Below, piece after piece: positions 23,459 through 34,984 of a DNA stretch of 64,000 bases. The first letter of the stretch is position 1. Each line of letters starts with the position of its first letter. Source of the stretch: Limnomonas spitsbergensis (lineage: Eukaryota; Chlorophyta; Chlorophyceae; Chlamydomonadales); contig JAYJMM010000041.1 of NCBI GenBank assembly GCA_037349105.1, positions 62,001 to 126,000 on the forward strand. Reading direction: 5' to 3'. Below the pieces are notes generated by a model, which was given only the letters and a program-made list of their open reading frames with translations, was not told the DNA's origin and searched no databases. The translations under genes were made by a program, and so were the position numbers.

Positions 23459-26065
23459 ATGACTCAGGCTTCCTCATTGAGACGACAAGGCCTCAGATCA
23501 TTGATGAAAGCGGGTAAGCTCCTCTCACGCATAGATTAAACACACTCTTTGCAGCCTGATTCTGAAGAATCAACCAGACAATGAGAAACCCGGTTGATTG
23601 AAACTGCTAGCGTCGTACTGTCGCTCACCTGCTTCCCTGCTTCCACACTCTTGGGTAGCTGTGCACCTTACGTGAGGAATGTGCAGATCTCTTGGAAGAT
23701 ATCTGACACATCACGTCAAGAAAGCAAAATGCAAGCGACTATGATAAGACACTCCAGTGCTAGCCTGTATACCCCCGGCAAAGCCGCATACAGTGAGTAC
23801 CGATCATTCGTGTTTTTTCACCAAGTCATCTCACACGTGACCCAATGAACAGGGAAGCCAGCTGCTACTACATGCTTTGCTGGACCTAGGGCGACTTGGA
23901 CTCGTCCCACCCCAGATCGAGATGCTGACTTTGTCAAGCCTGCCTACGTGCCCAGCCAGCCAGCATGGCAACCCAGCAGAAGAGAGGAGGATACACCGTT
24001 GTATGCACCAGTGCCAGAATTTAGACCAACAGAGCAACCAGAGAGGAACAGGGAGATGCCTTCAGGCCCCACAATGCCCACGCGCCGGCCTGATCCCATC
24101 CCGGCAGGTGCGAACAACTTTGCAGGTTTTGACATGCACTGCATGCATGGATGGTGGTGAGGGATTCCAGGTCTACCAACTATGCTGCCTGAATAGCCGT
24201 TAGAATTGAAGGGATTGGACGAAAGGCGAACTTATAACGCCATACAGATGATCCTTCGAGCCCCCTGCTCACATTTCTGAGTTTCTGCAGCCAGAGATAC
24301 CAGTGTAGGAAGAAACCTGATAATTGAAGATGTGCACTGGGTAACCTCCAAATAAATTTATTAAGAATATGTGATGTGCATGCAAACTTAATATAATGCC
24401 TGCTGGACCTCTTCCATGCGTCTCAACAGTGGAACCTGCAGAGCTCAGTGTTTCTCCAAACTACATTTTATAAAACATTGACATATCTGAGCATTGCATG
24501 TATGGGACAGGTGCCCGTAAACCGTCTTGAGCCTCAATGAAATAGGACAGCAAGTAGAAAAACATTGACCCCCCTCCACTGGCCGGGCAAGCAATCAGCA
24601 CGTAACTGCAAACTAGTGGCTTGGGATATTCAAAGGGCTGGCCCGTCGGCCCGCCTCCCGAGTTTCCTGTTTCGTGTTGCATCGTTTCATTGCACCGGTA
24701 ATGCGGAGGTTTGGATTTGGCTGAGCAACCCAGCAGGGTGGAAGTGCAAGCTGTATTGCAGGAGTAGGAGGGGGGAGAGAACAGGGAATGTGTCAATGAG
24801 GGAGACTCTGCTTTGACCATTGCAAGTGCACGACTGTTTCGCAGCCTGTGGCTTGCTAGTCTCTTATGTAACACGAAACAAAGCATGTTAGGCAGACATA
24901 GGTGCTGAAAAGTTCGCCACAAACCATAAGGTCACCGCCACTTAGTTTTTGTCCTCTTTATTTTGTCTGCATCCCCGCCTCCCTCCCTCCTTTTGCTCTG
25001 AAAAGGACAGCTGGGCGTCCACACAGCCTTCTTGAGCAAGGCTTAGGGGTGTTCAGTCATTGACTTGCATACTCCTTGCTTTTGTGCTGCATCTATCTCA
25101 AAGCTGGGCATGCTGACTGCCATGCTTGTTCTTTTGCTCGAAGTTACGCATGTCTGCCGTTGCGTTTTTGTGCATGACCATGTGTCACACTTCTGTCGCG
25201 GGTCCGCATTTTCCTTTGTACCTTACCAATGAATGCCGGTACTCCATCCTTCACTTTACTCGTGCAATGTAACATCTGCCATGCATCTTGCATTCGTTCA
25301 AGCATGCTTGATGCTGAAACGATGCTTGCCATGTGCGGTGTGCTGTACTAGCGCCGGCTTTCATAGGTTTGCGTATGACTGCATGCTTGTAGCTGTGCAT
25401 GCCTGCCGCTCTGCCCATTCTGCATGCTCATCTCCTTAATTTACACGCCCAGCCGGTCCTTCGGAGTTCGAACTCTAGGACGGTCGAACACGCAGTATGT
25501 AACGATAGGGCATGAGGGCAGCCTGGGGTCCACCTCGCTTTGCAGTTTTGCTGCGTCATGTACTTTTGTTATCGTTGGCCTGTCATGCCCTACACATGGA
25601 TGTGCACCAGGCCCGGCTGCTGCGAAAAAGTCAGTGTGCTTGCTTGCGCTCAATTCTGCACGCTGCATACCGTATGCTCCACCCACTCTGCATACTTGCG
25701 TTCTGTCTTTCCTTGTTACTATCCAAACAGATTGGCGCATCCTGTGCTCTGCATGGCCGACCTAGCCACGTGCCAGTGCGGAATTGGGTGTTACAGGCCC
25801 GGCCACCTTGGGACTGAACCCTTCTCTGCAAAATATAAGCCCTGATTACAACATACAAGGTAGTGGAGGGATAATGGGTGGCGTTGTATTTTCATCACGC
25901 ACATGATATGTCTCTACACACTTTTAACCACAAGCTTTTAACCCTGGCGATGAATATGAATGCTCCGTTGTAGGGAACCCTAAGGAGAAGCCAGGACAAG
26001 GACAGCCGGACAAGCGGGAGACGCCGCCTGCGGATCCCAAAGAGGCTCCAACGCCCAAGAAGTGA
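23459..26065 (+). CDS. Small proline-rich protein of unknown function
   Basis: Exons 23459-23513, 23853-24107 and 25974-26065 (TGA) join in phase (1, then 1) to 133 residues. The N-terminus MTQASSLRRQGLRSLMKAG is basic, lacks acids and could be a mitochondrial presequence. The middle is rich in Pro, Arg and aromatic residues (PAYVPSQPAWQPSRREED, LYAPVPEFRP). The C-terminus is Lys/Pro-rich (KETPPADPKEAPTPKK-like). I recognise no family. The second intron (24108-25973) is 1.87 kb, unusually long here, and contains a LINE tail at 25009-25063; extra exons in it cannot be excluded. The model rests on phase and composition only. Confidence 0.5.
25009..25063 (+). mobile_element. LINE family A tail in an intron
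   Basis: CAGCTGGGCGTCCACACAG ... CTTGAGCAAGGC ... CAGTCATTGAC matches the family 3' end, preceded by a pyrimidine-rich stretch (24950-25000) like that of the 3' UTR. Flanking duplications are not clear. Confidence 0.6.
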
Positions 26066-26989
26066 ATGTCTCCATGCATTCGCTTAATAGAGGGTTGGAG
26101 GGTTTCAGGCTGTCAGCCTACCCCTGATGTTAATTATAAAATAATGCTGGGTGTAATAGAGGCTGTTGACATAGCTTTGTACGGCGAACCTGATATTGCA
26201 TGCATGTTCCAAAGGTCCATGTGCGCTGTCGGTCCCTTGGCGTAAGGCTTTCATCACCTCTCTTGATTGTTGTATGGCAGCAGGCCAGGGGCTGCATATG
26301 CTGTTAAATGTTCCCGCTGACTGCCCGATTGGTAAGAGCTTCCTGTAAATGCAGGATATTATCCCGGCATTTCTCACTGTCCATCAGGGCATTTCATGCT
26401 GTATTTGCCCGGTAAGGCTTAGAAGTCTGTGCCCCAGTATACTGTATAAGCTTACATCATGTTACCCGATGTATTAACTTCTTTCGAATTCCCAACCGCG
26501 TGGGAAGGGCCTACTATTCAAAGGAAAAATGCGGCCATGGGGAGCGACCATGGGGACTAATTTAGCCCTTCACTTCAAACCCCATGGTCACCAACCGAAC
26601 AGGGAAAGCCCGTTCAAGATGTTTTCAGGTGTTAAGGCTAGTGAAAGGGAATAAATTATTTAGCCAGCAAATCCCCATGATGAGGTTACATGGTTACCCT
26701 ATCTCTCCGCCCTCAATCCCCAGGACCCTGGTAAAACACGTTGGGGATATTCAGGGTTTCCACCTTTCCAGGAGGTGGGTACCCCAGCCCTGAAATATAA
26801 TAGATGTTTACATAATCGAGGAGTTTGTGACATCTTCTGCGATACTGCATCTTAACGTAGCACTCGTCTACAGAGTTGAAGCGTTTCCAATAATTCAAGT
26901 TGATGGGCACAATTGAGCACGAAAGTGACAGCATGAGGAAGACCATGGAGGGTAAAGGGGCGCCTATGGTATGGCTGCCGCGCTGCAAA
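26066..26989. other. Spacer before the LINE copy
   Basis: About 0.9 kb holding the 3' UTR of the proline-rich gene and sequence I cannot assign. The minus-strand frame at 26713-27030 is not recognisable as a protein. Confidence 0.5.
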
Positions 26990-28093
26990 GTGTTTGCCGC
27001 ATTGCCGCCAAGGTATATCTTCGGCATCATCTAATCACATGTACCCGTCTCGCGGCTGTCTACGTTGCGCCAGCGGCAAACTACAGCGATGTGCTCGAGC
27101 AGGATGCAGTCCAGCCTACTTCGGCACTTACGCCAGGCTACGAGGCTTCCTGCCGGCATCCGCTGCCACCAGGGGTGGGGGCATGAGGGATCTGCAAATC
27201 CAGCCATCACAACGAGACTGGCGGCAGCACGTGCTTCGCTGATACCACGCAGCGGTGGCACCAGGAAGACAGCCGACTCATGGCAGCAGACATGCGCGGT
27301 TCCACAGCGGGAAACCGGAGGACGCACATGGTGCACTGAACTGATGGGTGCACTGGAGGACTTGATGCGGGGGCTCCCAAACTGTGTCGGGCAGTCTCTA
27401 TAACTGCTACCCGTCCCAGAGGTGCTGCAGCTAGTGGACGGACTGGACATAGCCGACAGCCAGGTACGACTATCGGGGGTGACTCCAGTCCTCAGGGCAA
27501 AGGTCTGGGGCCGTCACCCAGCACAGGTCTGCGGCCGCCTACCGTGCCTTGTTTCAATATACGGCGGGCGGGAAACGCACCAGCTTATGGGCGAAGGGCG
27601 TGTGCGGATTGTGTGCGCACAAACTTCCGGCTGTGGCTTGGTGCGGTTACCACGGCTGATACCAAAGCACGGCGCAGCGGTCAATCAAAACAGACACGCT
27701 GCTGCCAGCGGTGCTGGGCAAGGGGAGATGGCGAGCATGTTACGCGCTTCATGTTTGCCTCCATTGCCCTAACGCCAAGGAGAAGCTGAGGCGGAGGGAT
27801 TGGGCAGGCCCCCTGGGGGCGCCATGGACTTTTACCCCTTGTACCGGGGCATGCTTGGGAGACTCTGTCTCTTGTATAAATGTGATTTGTATCGGAAGGG
27901 CTACTTTCTTGAAGGGTTGGGGAATCTGACTTCCTTTCTTTAGAGGGGGGAGAGGGATGTTTTTCTGATCCTTTGTGTTCCTCTCTTTCTTTCCTTGCTC
28001 CTCCTTCGTTTTCTTCTCCCGACTAGTTCACTGTTGGGCGTCCATGCGGTCGAGCCTTCATTGAGCAGGGCCCAGCGGTAGAACTACATTGAC
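26990..28093 (+). mobile_element. LINE family A fragment, plus strand, with 3' UTR and tail
   Basis: Decayed coding sequence at 27000-27780 includes QHRSAAAYRALFQYTAG, CADCVRTNFRLWL and RCCQRCWARGDGEHV, matching the minus copy at 12456-13023 with frameshifts. Then follow CCATTGCCCTAACGCC (27767), GGGGAATCTGAC, a T/C-rich 3' UTR (27930-28020) and the tail GTTGGGCGTCCATGCGG ... TTGAGCAGGGCCCAGCGGT ... ACATTGAC to 28093. It is the best guide here to the order of parts in family A. Confidence 0.7.
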
Positions 28094-28919
28094 TTGTACA
28101 ACGCTAAAGTGAACAGGGGCTGGGGATTCTTCAGACTGCCTTAGCTTCGAGGGCCAAGGTCTCTTTGCTTCTCCTTAAGTTTCATTCTCTCCCAATCAGA
28201 CAATCGGGTGAACACACAGCTGAGCCTACTTTTAGTCTAACAGGTATAACGTCAGATTTTGTTCTCATCTTACCTCATGTTTTTCCACGAGGCAGTTGGG
28301 CTCCTTTCTGCGAAGCCTGCCAAGCAGAGCTTAGGGGGTAATGACGGCACACCTCTGGGCCTTGCTCAAAAAGGCTCGGCCGCGTGGGCGTCTAACCACA
28401 GAGTTAGGAGGAGAACGAAATTATCACCAGGGGCCAGGGGGGAAATGAAGTGCCCAGGGGTGTTATGTCATTGGCCCATTGTTGGGGCACGCTTGTGTGC
28501 ATGACGGACAAATGCTTGCCTGCAGTCTCTTTAAGTTAAGAACGGTGCATACCCTCTGGGCCCTGCTTCGTGCACGGCCGCGTGGAGCTGGAGGGGATTA
28601 ACTGGCTGAACTCCAACTATCATGCACAGCATCGGCCTCTTTCTTTCTGGCTTCGTGGTGCCATGGATTCCTTTTCTTAACAGCTTCCCAGTCAAATTAC
28701 AATTCTTTTGCTGCCTCCCCCACTAGTTTAACTACGTCACGGTATGAAGCTCATCCGTTCAGCACGTGTATGCCTGGAGGTCATGTATATATCCTGAAGG
28801 GTCGTGGATTGTGATGCCTCATGAAGTGTAAAAGAACGACTTGCACTTAACAAGCCAATGGCCATTTGTTCTTACATCATGATGTCATAATCCATGTCAG
28901 GCCCCAAGAAAAAGTGCAT
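28094..28919. other. Spacer with further LINE tail pieces
   Basis: No gene seen. It holds a pyrimidine-rich piece with CTCCCAATCAGACAATCGG (28190-28210), a minus-strand family A tail (28340-28415, CACACCTCTGGGCCTTGCTC and following) and a variant tail AAGAACGGTGCATACCCTC (28538). TTACA at 28872-28876 is a TGTAA signal on the minus strand, 44 bp past the stop of the ribosomal gene. Confidence 0.6.
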
Positions 28920-29900
28920 CTACTTCTTGGCCTTTCCCTTGGCGCCAGGAACCTCCTTCTCAAACAAGAAGGTGGTTGTGCACTTCCCACAGTAAACGCG
29001 GTCGAAGTGGTTGGCCATGAACGTGCCAGGTCCGCAGTTGGGGCACTGCTTGCGCAAGCGTTGCACCTTTCCTGAGTCCTCAACCTGAGAAGCACAAACA
29101 TACAAGCCTCGCTTGGGTGTATGCAAACATGTACTGCAGGGCTTCATGCAAGTCATGGGATCAATTTGCCAGTTTACCGAAATATTTCACACCCAACCCA
29201 GCTCTTTCTGCCTTACCTTGTAGAACTTCAGCACGCGAAGCTTGATCTGTGGGGAGAGGAAAACACAGGGTGAGGTCAGTTGTTGCATCTTCCAGTCCTT
29301 CCATGAAATTACACAGCACCATTTACTGGTGTCAATGACGTTACACCTCTGGGACATGCAGCAAAGCTCGGCTGCGTCACACCATTTACTGGTGTGAGCT
29401 TGCCATCAGCATGACCATTGTAGTTGGGTAAAAGGGGCCCTTCATCCTGGCAGTGGCCTTCATCGCATTCATGCATGCCTCATCCTCGCCTTTTTGTGCT
29501 TGTGTTTTTGCTTCTTAGGCTTGGTGTAGGTCTTTTTCTTCCTCTTCTTGGCACCACCGAGCAGGCTACCCAGGCAGTACAGAGTAGCCTCCTCCTCGAC
29601 GCCAGCAAGGCTCAGAAGCTCCTCGTCTGAAAGCGCCTTACCGTTGAAGATAATGCGCTGATCATCGCAGTTCACACCTGAGCACAACATGACTCGGATC
29701 AAACGTTGTTTCTTTGTGCTATTGTAAAAGCAGCTTTCTCACCCTGGCGAGCCTGAATGGCAGCCTTCACATCAGCAACAGTGGAGCTGGCATCCACCTC
29801 CACGAGGTGGGTGCGGTCTGCGACGAAGGAAACAGCGTGAGGCTAGAGACCATAGAGCACAGGCTACAGTTTACATACCGGTCCTAACGAAAATCTGCAT
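28920..29900 (-). CDS. RPS27A: Ubiquitin-like/40S ribosomal protein eS31 (S27a) fusion
   Basis: The precursor is normally cut after Gly-Gly to release a ubiquitin moiety and the small-subunit protein eS31. Exons in order: 29900-29879 (MQIFVRT), 29817-29743, 29677-29490, 29246-29217, 29084-28920 (TAG); 159 residues, phases consistent. The eS31 part is well conserved: [48 protein letters not shown] (zinc site). The ubiquitin part is divergent: two residues shorter near the N-terminus, K11, K29 and K63 replaced, and ending LGSLLGG rather than LRLRGG, so Arg72 and Arg74 are lost. K48 is retained (NGKALSDEE). The intron after KHKHKK starts GCGAGG, a GC donor, because no GT fits and IKLRVL must follow directly. 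Confidence 0.93.
29318..29395 (-). mobile_element. 46-bp LINE tail with 16-bp target-site duplication, in an RPS27A intron
   Basis: CACCATTTACTGGTGT occurs at 29318-29333 and again at 29380-29395. Between them sits a minus-strand family A tail (CAATGACGTTACACCTCTGG ... GCTCGGCTGCG). Direct flanking duplication plus an extremely 5'-truncated tail is the expected product of target-primed reverse transcription. Confidence 0.8.
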
Positions 29901-30193
29901 TTTTCAGAGCTCGGCAAGTATTGCCGTCCTCGCGCCGAAAAGAGACAGAATTGGTCATGGACAGCCTTTTCAGGCGGCGTACGGCATGTTATCCCTAAAC
30001 CATACCCGAAGTCCCGAAAGTATTCATCTGTCGAACCTCAAAGTTGATGCTCTACATGTTTTCCCTCCATTGCCCTTTCATCAGATTTGCGAAAAAGACT
30101 AGCCGGTTCGTAATCTTGAGGAATCGCAAGCATGAGATCACAATCTCCTGTTTTGCATACAGTGAGCCCTAACAACCCAAATGACCAACATTG
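29901..30193. promoter_or_regulatory. Bidirectional spacer between RPS27A and HCF136
   Basis: 293 bp separate the RPS27A ATG (29900, minus) from the proposed HCF136 ATG (30194, plus). Both promoters must lie here if that first exon is right. I see no certain core element. Confidence 0.45.
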
Positions 30194-32424
30194 ATGCATC
30201 GCGTTTTGTTTGGAGGGCTTGCGATGTGTGGTTTTGCATCGTCAGGAGGAGAAAAACTTACCGGAGGAAAGCAACAAATGTGTGAAGGTGTGAACACTTG
30301 TGTCCCACACAAGATTTGTGGCTCTCATGAAGCCTGCCATGGACAAGCTGCAGGATATACCAGAAGGATATACCCACGACTTAACTTGATCGTCAAGCAA
30401 ATATGGCCCTTCAATCGAAGCAAACATTGAACGCTTGTGGAACTCGCTGCAAAGGTATCGCTGTTCAGCTTTCGTCCTGGCCTGATAACAGGTGTGATAG
30501 TTGATGGGTCTTACATGCAATAATGCATCGCAGCGTTTTCTCCAGCATGCACTCGGCCATCTCGTACGCGGCAGCATATCGTGACGAGGGCATCGAGCGT
30601 CGATGACGCAGCGCTCAGCAGGCGCACACTGTTGGGAACCGGGGCGGCCCTGTCAGCTGCTGTGGCATATCCATTGACTCTCCCTTCCAGATCTGAGGCA
30701 GGCACGGTTATTTCATCGGACTGGGAGATTGTGACTCTGCCAGTGGATAAGGGCGTCGTCTTGCTCGACGTGGCCTTCACGGAGACCGATCCTAACCACG
30801 GTAACCATTTTTGGGCGGGGGAGTTTCATTTGCCGTTTCATTCTCGTAAGGATTGCTAATATACATTCATGCTTGCATTCTACCTAAATGTCCTACATGC
30901 GGGTGTGTAACTGCTGTAGGTTTCCTGCTGGGCACTCGTCAAACTCTCCTCGAGACATTTGATGCTGGCAAGACATGGGAGCAGCGCAACGTTGATGCTG
31001 CCAAGGACGAGGTGAGACGCTGAACTCAAACTTCAGTAGTCATGCTGTGCCTCGTGTGTCTGTGTGCTGAAGGAGTCGTTTCGCTCCCTAGGTCCTATCT
31101 GTTGGACGGACTAGCTTCTCATGGCCTGAGTTGACATGTATGGTGGTGATGTTTATTTGCTGGTATGATAAGGAAGGCATGCTTGTCATGTCACCCATAG
31201 TGCTCCAATGTTCCAAATTTCAGGGCTTTAACTACCGCTTTAACTCCATCAGCTTCAATGGTGATGAGGGCTGGATTGTTGGGAAGCCCGCCATCTTGCT
31301 GCACACCGTGGACGGCGGCAAGAACTGGGAGCGTATCCCGCTCAGTGCTAAGCTGCCAGGTACGAGCTACGCGCTGGGCAGCACTGCCTTATGCCGCGAG
31401 TGGAGACAACTGGTGTGTGGGAAAGGATAGGTCACATGTGCATTGTAGACGCTCAGGAGGGTCTAGCCCCTTTCTCTGTGAGGATAGTTGAGGCAATGTG
31501 TGTTCAGTGTTCCAGCCTGATCCTTGTTGCGGACAGGCACCCCTATCGTCATCAGCGCTATCCCTGGCAAGGCGGGACAGGCGGAGATGAGCACTGACCA
31601 GGGGGCCATCTACGTTACCGACAATGCTGCGTACACATGGACAGCTGCTGTCCAAGAGACAGTGGACGCAACGCTCAACAGGACAGTGTCCAGCGGTAAG
31701 TGCTGCGTACCTGGCATATTGATGCGATTCACATCCTGAACAATCCCTCTGGCTCAGCATCCTCATTGTTTGACTACCTTTCATGGGAATCACCCCCATG
31801 GTCTTAACCACGCACAGGCATCAGTGGTGCGTCCTTCTATGAAGGCTCCTTCTCTAACATCCAGCGCAACCAGACTGGTGACTATGTGGCTGTCAGTGCG
31901 CGGGGCAACTTCTTCATGACCTGGGAGCCAGGCCAAACATACTGGCAGCCACACAACAGGCCAGCGGCCAGGAGGGTGCAGGTGAGGGGAATCAGTCATT
32001 TGTATCAGTTGTCAAATGCGCAAATCCTGTTCGCAAGGACGCTAAGTGGATGCTGTTTTGACTCCTTATTTCTTCACCCTTTCAGAACATGGGCTGGACA
32101 CCCGGCAACAACCTATGGATCACCACTCGTGGCGGTGACCTGCTGATTGCCCCCGAGACGGGAGTGACGGAAAACTTTGATGAGACCAAGTTCAACTCAC
32201 GCGGGTTCGGAATTCTGGACGTTGGCTTCAAGAGCTCAGACGTTGCCTTCGCATGCGGCGGCAGCGGAAGCCTGTACAAGAGTGAGGACGGCGGCAAGTC
32301 TTGGAAGCGCGACAAGGGCGGAGACGACGTTCCTGCCAACCTGTACGCTATCAAGTTCTTCTCTGGTGGCCAGGGCTTTGTGCTGGGCAATGATGCAGTC
32401 CTACTTCGATACATCGGCGCATAA
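30194..32424 (+). CDS. HCF136: Photosystem II stability/assembly factor HCF136 (Ycf48 homologue)
   Basis: A lumenal seven-bladed beta-propeller that binds newly made D1 and assists assembly and repair of the photosystem II reaction centre. Exons 30194-30287 (tentative), 30534-30800, 30920-31011, 31224-31359, 31537-31695, 31818-31981 and 32086-32424 (TAA); 416 residues, phases consistent. After a basic transit region the sequence has a twin-arginine signal [18 protein letters not shown] ending SRSEAG, as expected for Tat import into the lumen. Propeller repeats are visible: [21 protein letters not shown] and [11 protein letters not shown] (Asp-box like), with [17 protein letters not shown] and GGSGSLYKS. 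From exon 2 on the assignment is firm. The first exon was chosen because its donor phase fits and exon 2 has no in-frame ATG. Confidence 0.92.
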
Positions 32425-34984
32425 ACAGGGAACAGTTTCAGGGCCATGCGGGTAGCCATGTGTCAGTTGCTCGGCCCTGACTACTGTGTGTTAGGTAAAC
32501 CGGATTTGACATGGCCTTCCCCGCGAACGTGGAATATACCTGATGCATTTGATTTTGCAGTTACAAACAATTGAAGATATCTTCATGGATGTGCTGTGCT
32601 GGCATCCAAGCATCTTTCTTTTCGGATACGGTATATGCCATGATGCCTGAACAACATTATTAGGACTCTCTTTTTCGTCAATATGGGTTACACACCTTTT
32701 CATGGCAATTTTGTTTTCCTGTAGTACATGATATGAACCAGGGGATATGAATGACCTCTCCTGCCTTTCTGCACATTTATGCCCCCTGCGAGGCTGAGAT
32801 AATTATGATCTTCGACACGGAAACGTTGTTCTCGGTTCAGTCAGTTTCAAACAATGACTGCCATTCCAGTTGTTTTGCCATGAGCAGAACACCCTTGCAG
32901 GTATCCATGACGACAGAAGCATCTGTTACGCTATCCGGATATCACATGCTGTGATCACCCGGCCAATATTTGGAATGGTGCGTAACCGCTGGGCAGCCGG
33001 GCCCAGGAGGGATGCACCATTCCTAACACTGGCCGTGTGACTACAGATAAAGATACACCGGCCTCTAAATACCGGTAAATTAAGGGATTATTATGGATAC
33101 CGGTAGTACATTTTATCTGTCAATGACGCTACACCTCTGGGCCTGACCTCAAAAGGCATTGGCGTCTAACAATCTGATTAGGCATTAACAGGAACGAAAG
33201 GAAAAACCCCTCCAGTAAGGGGAAGAATATCTGATTCCCCCGACAATGAATCTACTTCTCAGCAGCCAGGTACGCTAGCCAAGGGCCATAATGTTATAAT
33301 CCCTGGTTAGAACGGTGCATACGGGCCAAGATCCATCAGGGATATTAGGGCATAGACCCGTCTTCTTATGATAGATATGCTATTTACGCCAACAGTGGTT
33401 TGTGGGGTCAAGTCCCAGGTGCCGCTAGTGCACCCAATGTATGTCAACGTTCTGCAAAGAGCAGTGGGATTTTTAATACCCAGCAGGGCATCACCCCTCC
33501 CTTGGGGAAGCATACAACACAGAACCACTTACGAGTGTCATGGGAATGAACCCCATAGTGAAGAAGATAAGCCCCAGGCACAAAATACGACGTGCAAAGA
33601 AATTAAGTAGAGCAACGCCTACACAATGAAGGAGGTCAATCATATTACACCTTTGGGCCATGCTCAAAATGCTCGGCCACGTAGGCGCTCGACTGTCTGG
33701 TCGGATGAAAAATAAAATAACGGCTAGAGGAGAAAGGAAAGAAAAGGAGAAAGAAAAGACAATCCCAAAAGGTAAAGAAAGTCTGAATAATACCTAGGTC
33801 GTCCAGATCCTAGCCCGGAACAAAGAGGAGGGCAACAAACCAGGCAGTTAATTAATGAAACAAGGAAAAGGGGATTAGAAGTGAAGGGGCACACATATTA
33901 ATTTTAGTCATTGAGTTTTCTAAATGTGCGAAAACCTGTTTTGGCACCGTACCCGCTGTTCATGATCTTGTATGCCCTCTGGCTACACAGGGTCTTCATT
34001 CTCCTTTTTTATGGCCATTCAATCAGCAGACTCTATGCTGTCGTATTCGATCATCCAATCGCTCAGCAGGGCCCAGCGGGTATGCACCGTTCTTAACACT
34101 GCCGTATTCCAAGCCATGCATCTGCAGTAACCTTGCATCATGTCCAGCAGTAATTATGTATTCATGTAGTTCAGTATTGGTCAGAGGGGCCCGGGAGAGC
34201 ACAACATTAGCAGAGTGCCAACTGGACACATCCTGACACCTCAGACGATAAGACCATGGAAAGGCCCCCATGGCATGAGGTCCCACCAAATGCAATACCA
34301 GTACAGTATTCTACGGATACTACAAAAACGTGGTATAGGGTTTTGGGATTCATAAAAATACTAATTGTTGATTGCCAATGCCAGTCGGAAATTACTAGTT
34401 TTTGCCCATATTATTGTGCCCCCAGGCAAATAATAAATAAATAATCAATTTACATTCGAGGGAAGGCAATTCTTATCTACGGTGCGCAAATGCCCAACTG
34501 GTAATCAAAACTACCCTCACACTTTGGGTGAACTCAGTAGAAACAAATCAGGCCAAGGTGGCAGGCTGGATGATCCCGGTGAACTTTATCGTTATTCCAG
34601 TACCGGAACCGTCAAGACTGGTACTAGTTACTAGTTGATGCACTAGTCAGCCGCTAGTCAGGGACTTTTCCTGTGTTACTACTCTGCTGCTGATGTAGGC
34701 CTGGCCTCTCTATACAGCCCTGGGTAAATAATTAGTGCTAACTGAAGTGCAATGCAGCCCTGCCGTATAACCTGACGTAGTACAAACTCCCCAGGCCCAT
34801 GCACAGGTACATATTGTTACAACTCGGGGTACTGCACAACAGGCTCAGCTGCGTTGGCGTCTAAATGTCTGGTTGGAGACTTGAGAGAAAAACAAAGGAG
34901 AAGCGAGAAGCGAAGATCAGCCAGAGGAGCCTCTCTACCTTGCATAGCCTTCCTCATGCTCCTGATTTTGTGCTGAATGATGCC
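32425..34984. other. Spacer with several LINE tails
   Basis: No gene recognised over 2.5 kb. Family A pieces on the minus strand lie at 33115-33185, 33640-33895 (tail plus purine-rich 3' UTR, matching 12060-12300 in order) and about 34840-34890. Plus-strand variant tails (CCCAGCGGGTATGCACCGTT) lie near 34070-34105 and, altered, near 33005. Other sequence is AT-rich and unassigned. Confidence 0.6.
33640..33895 (-). mobile_element. LINE family A 3' UTR and tail, minus strand
   Basis: TTACACCTTTGGGCCATGCT at its left end, then GGCGCTCGACTGTCTGGTC, purine-rich sequence, CGTCCAGATCCTAGCCCGGA and AAGTGAAGGGGCACACATAT. The same blocks occur in the same order at 12058-12290, so both derive from one 3' UTR. 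Confidence 0.7.

Noticed and set aside
25445..25500. GAGTTCGAACTC resembling a tRNA B box
   Set aside because: It is a palindrome; no T-arm pairing, no A box at the right distance and no acceptor stem could be found.
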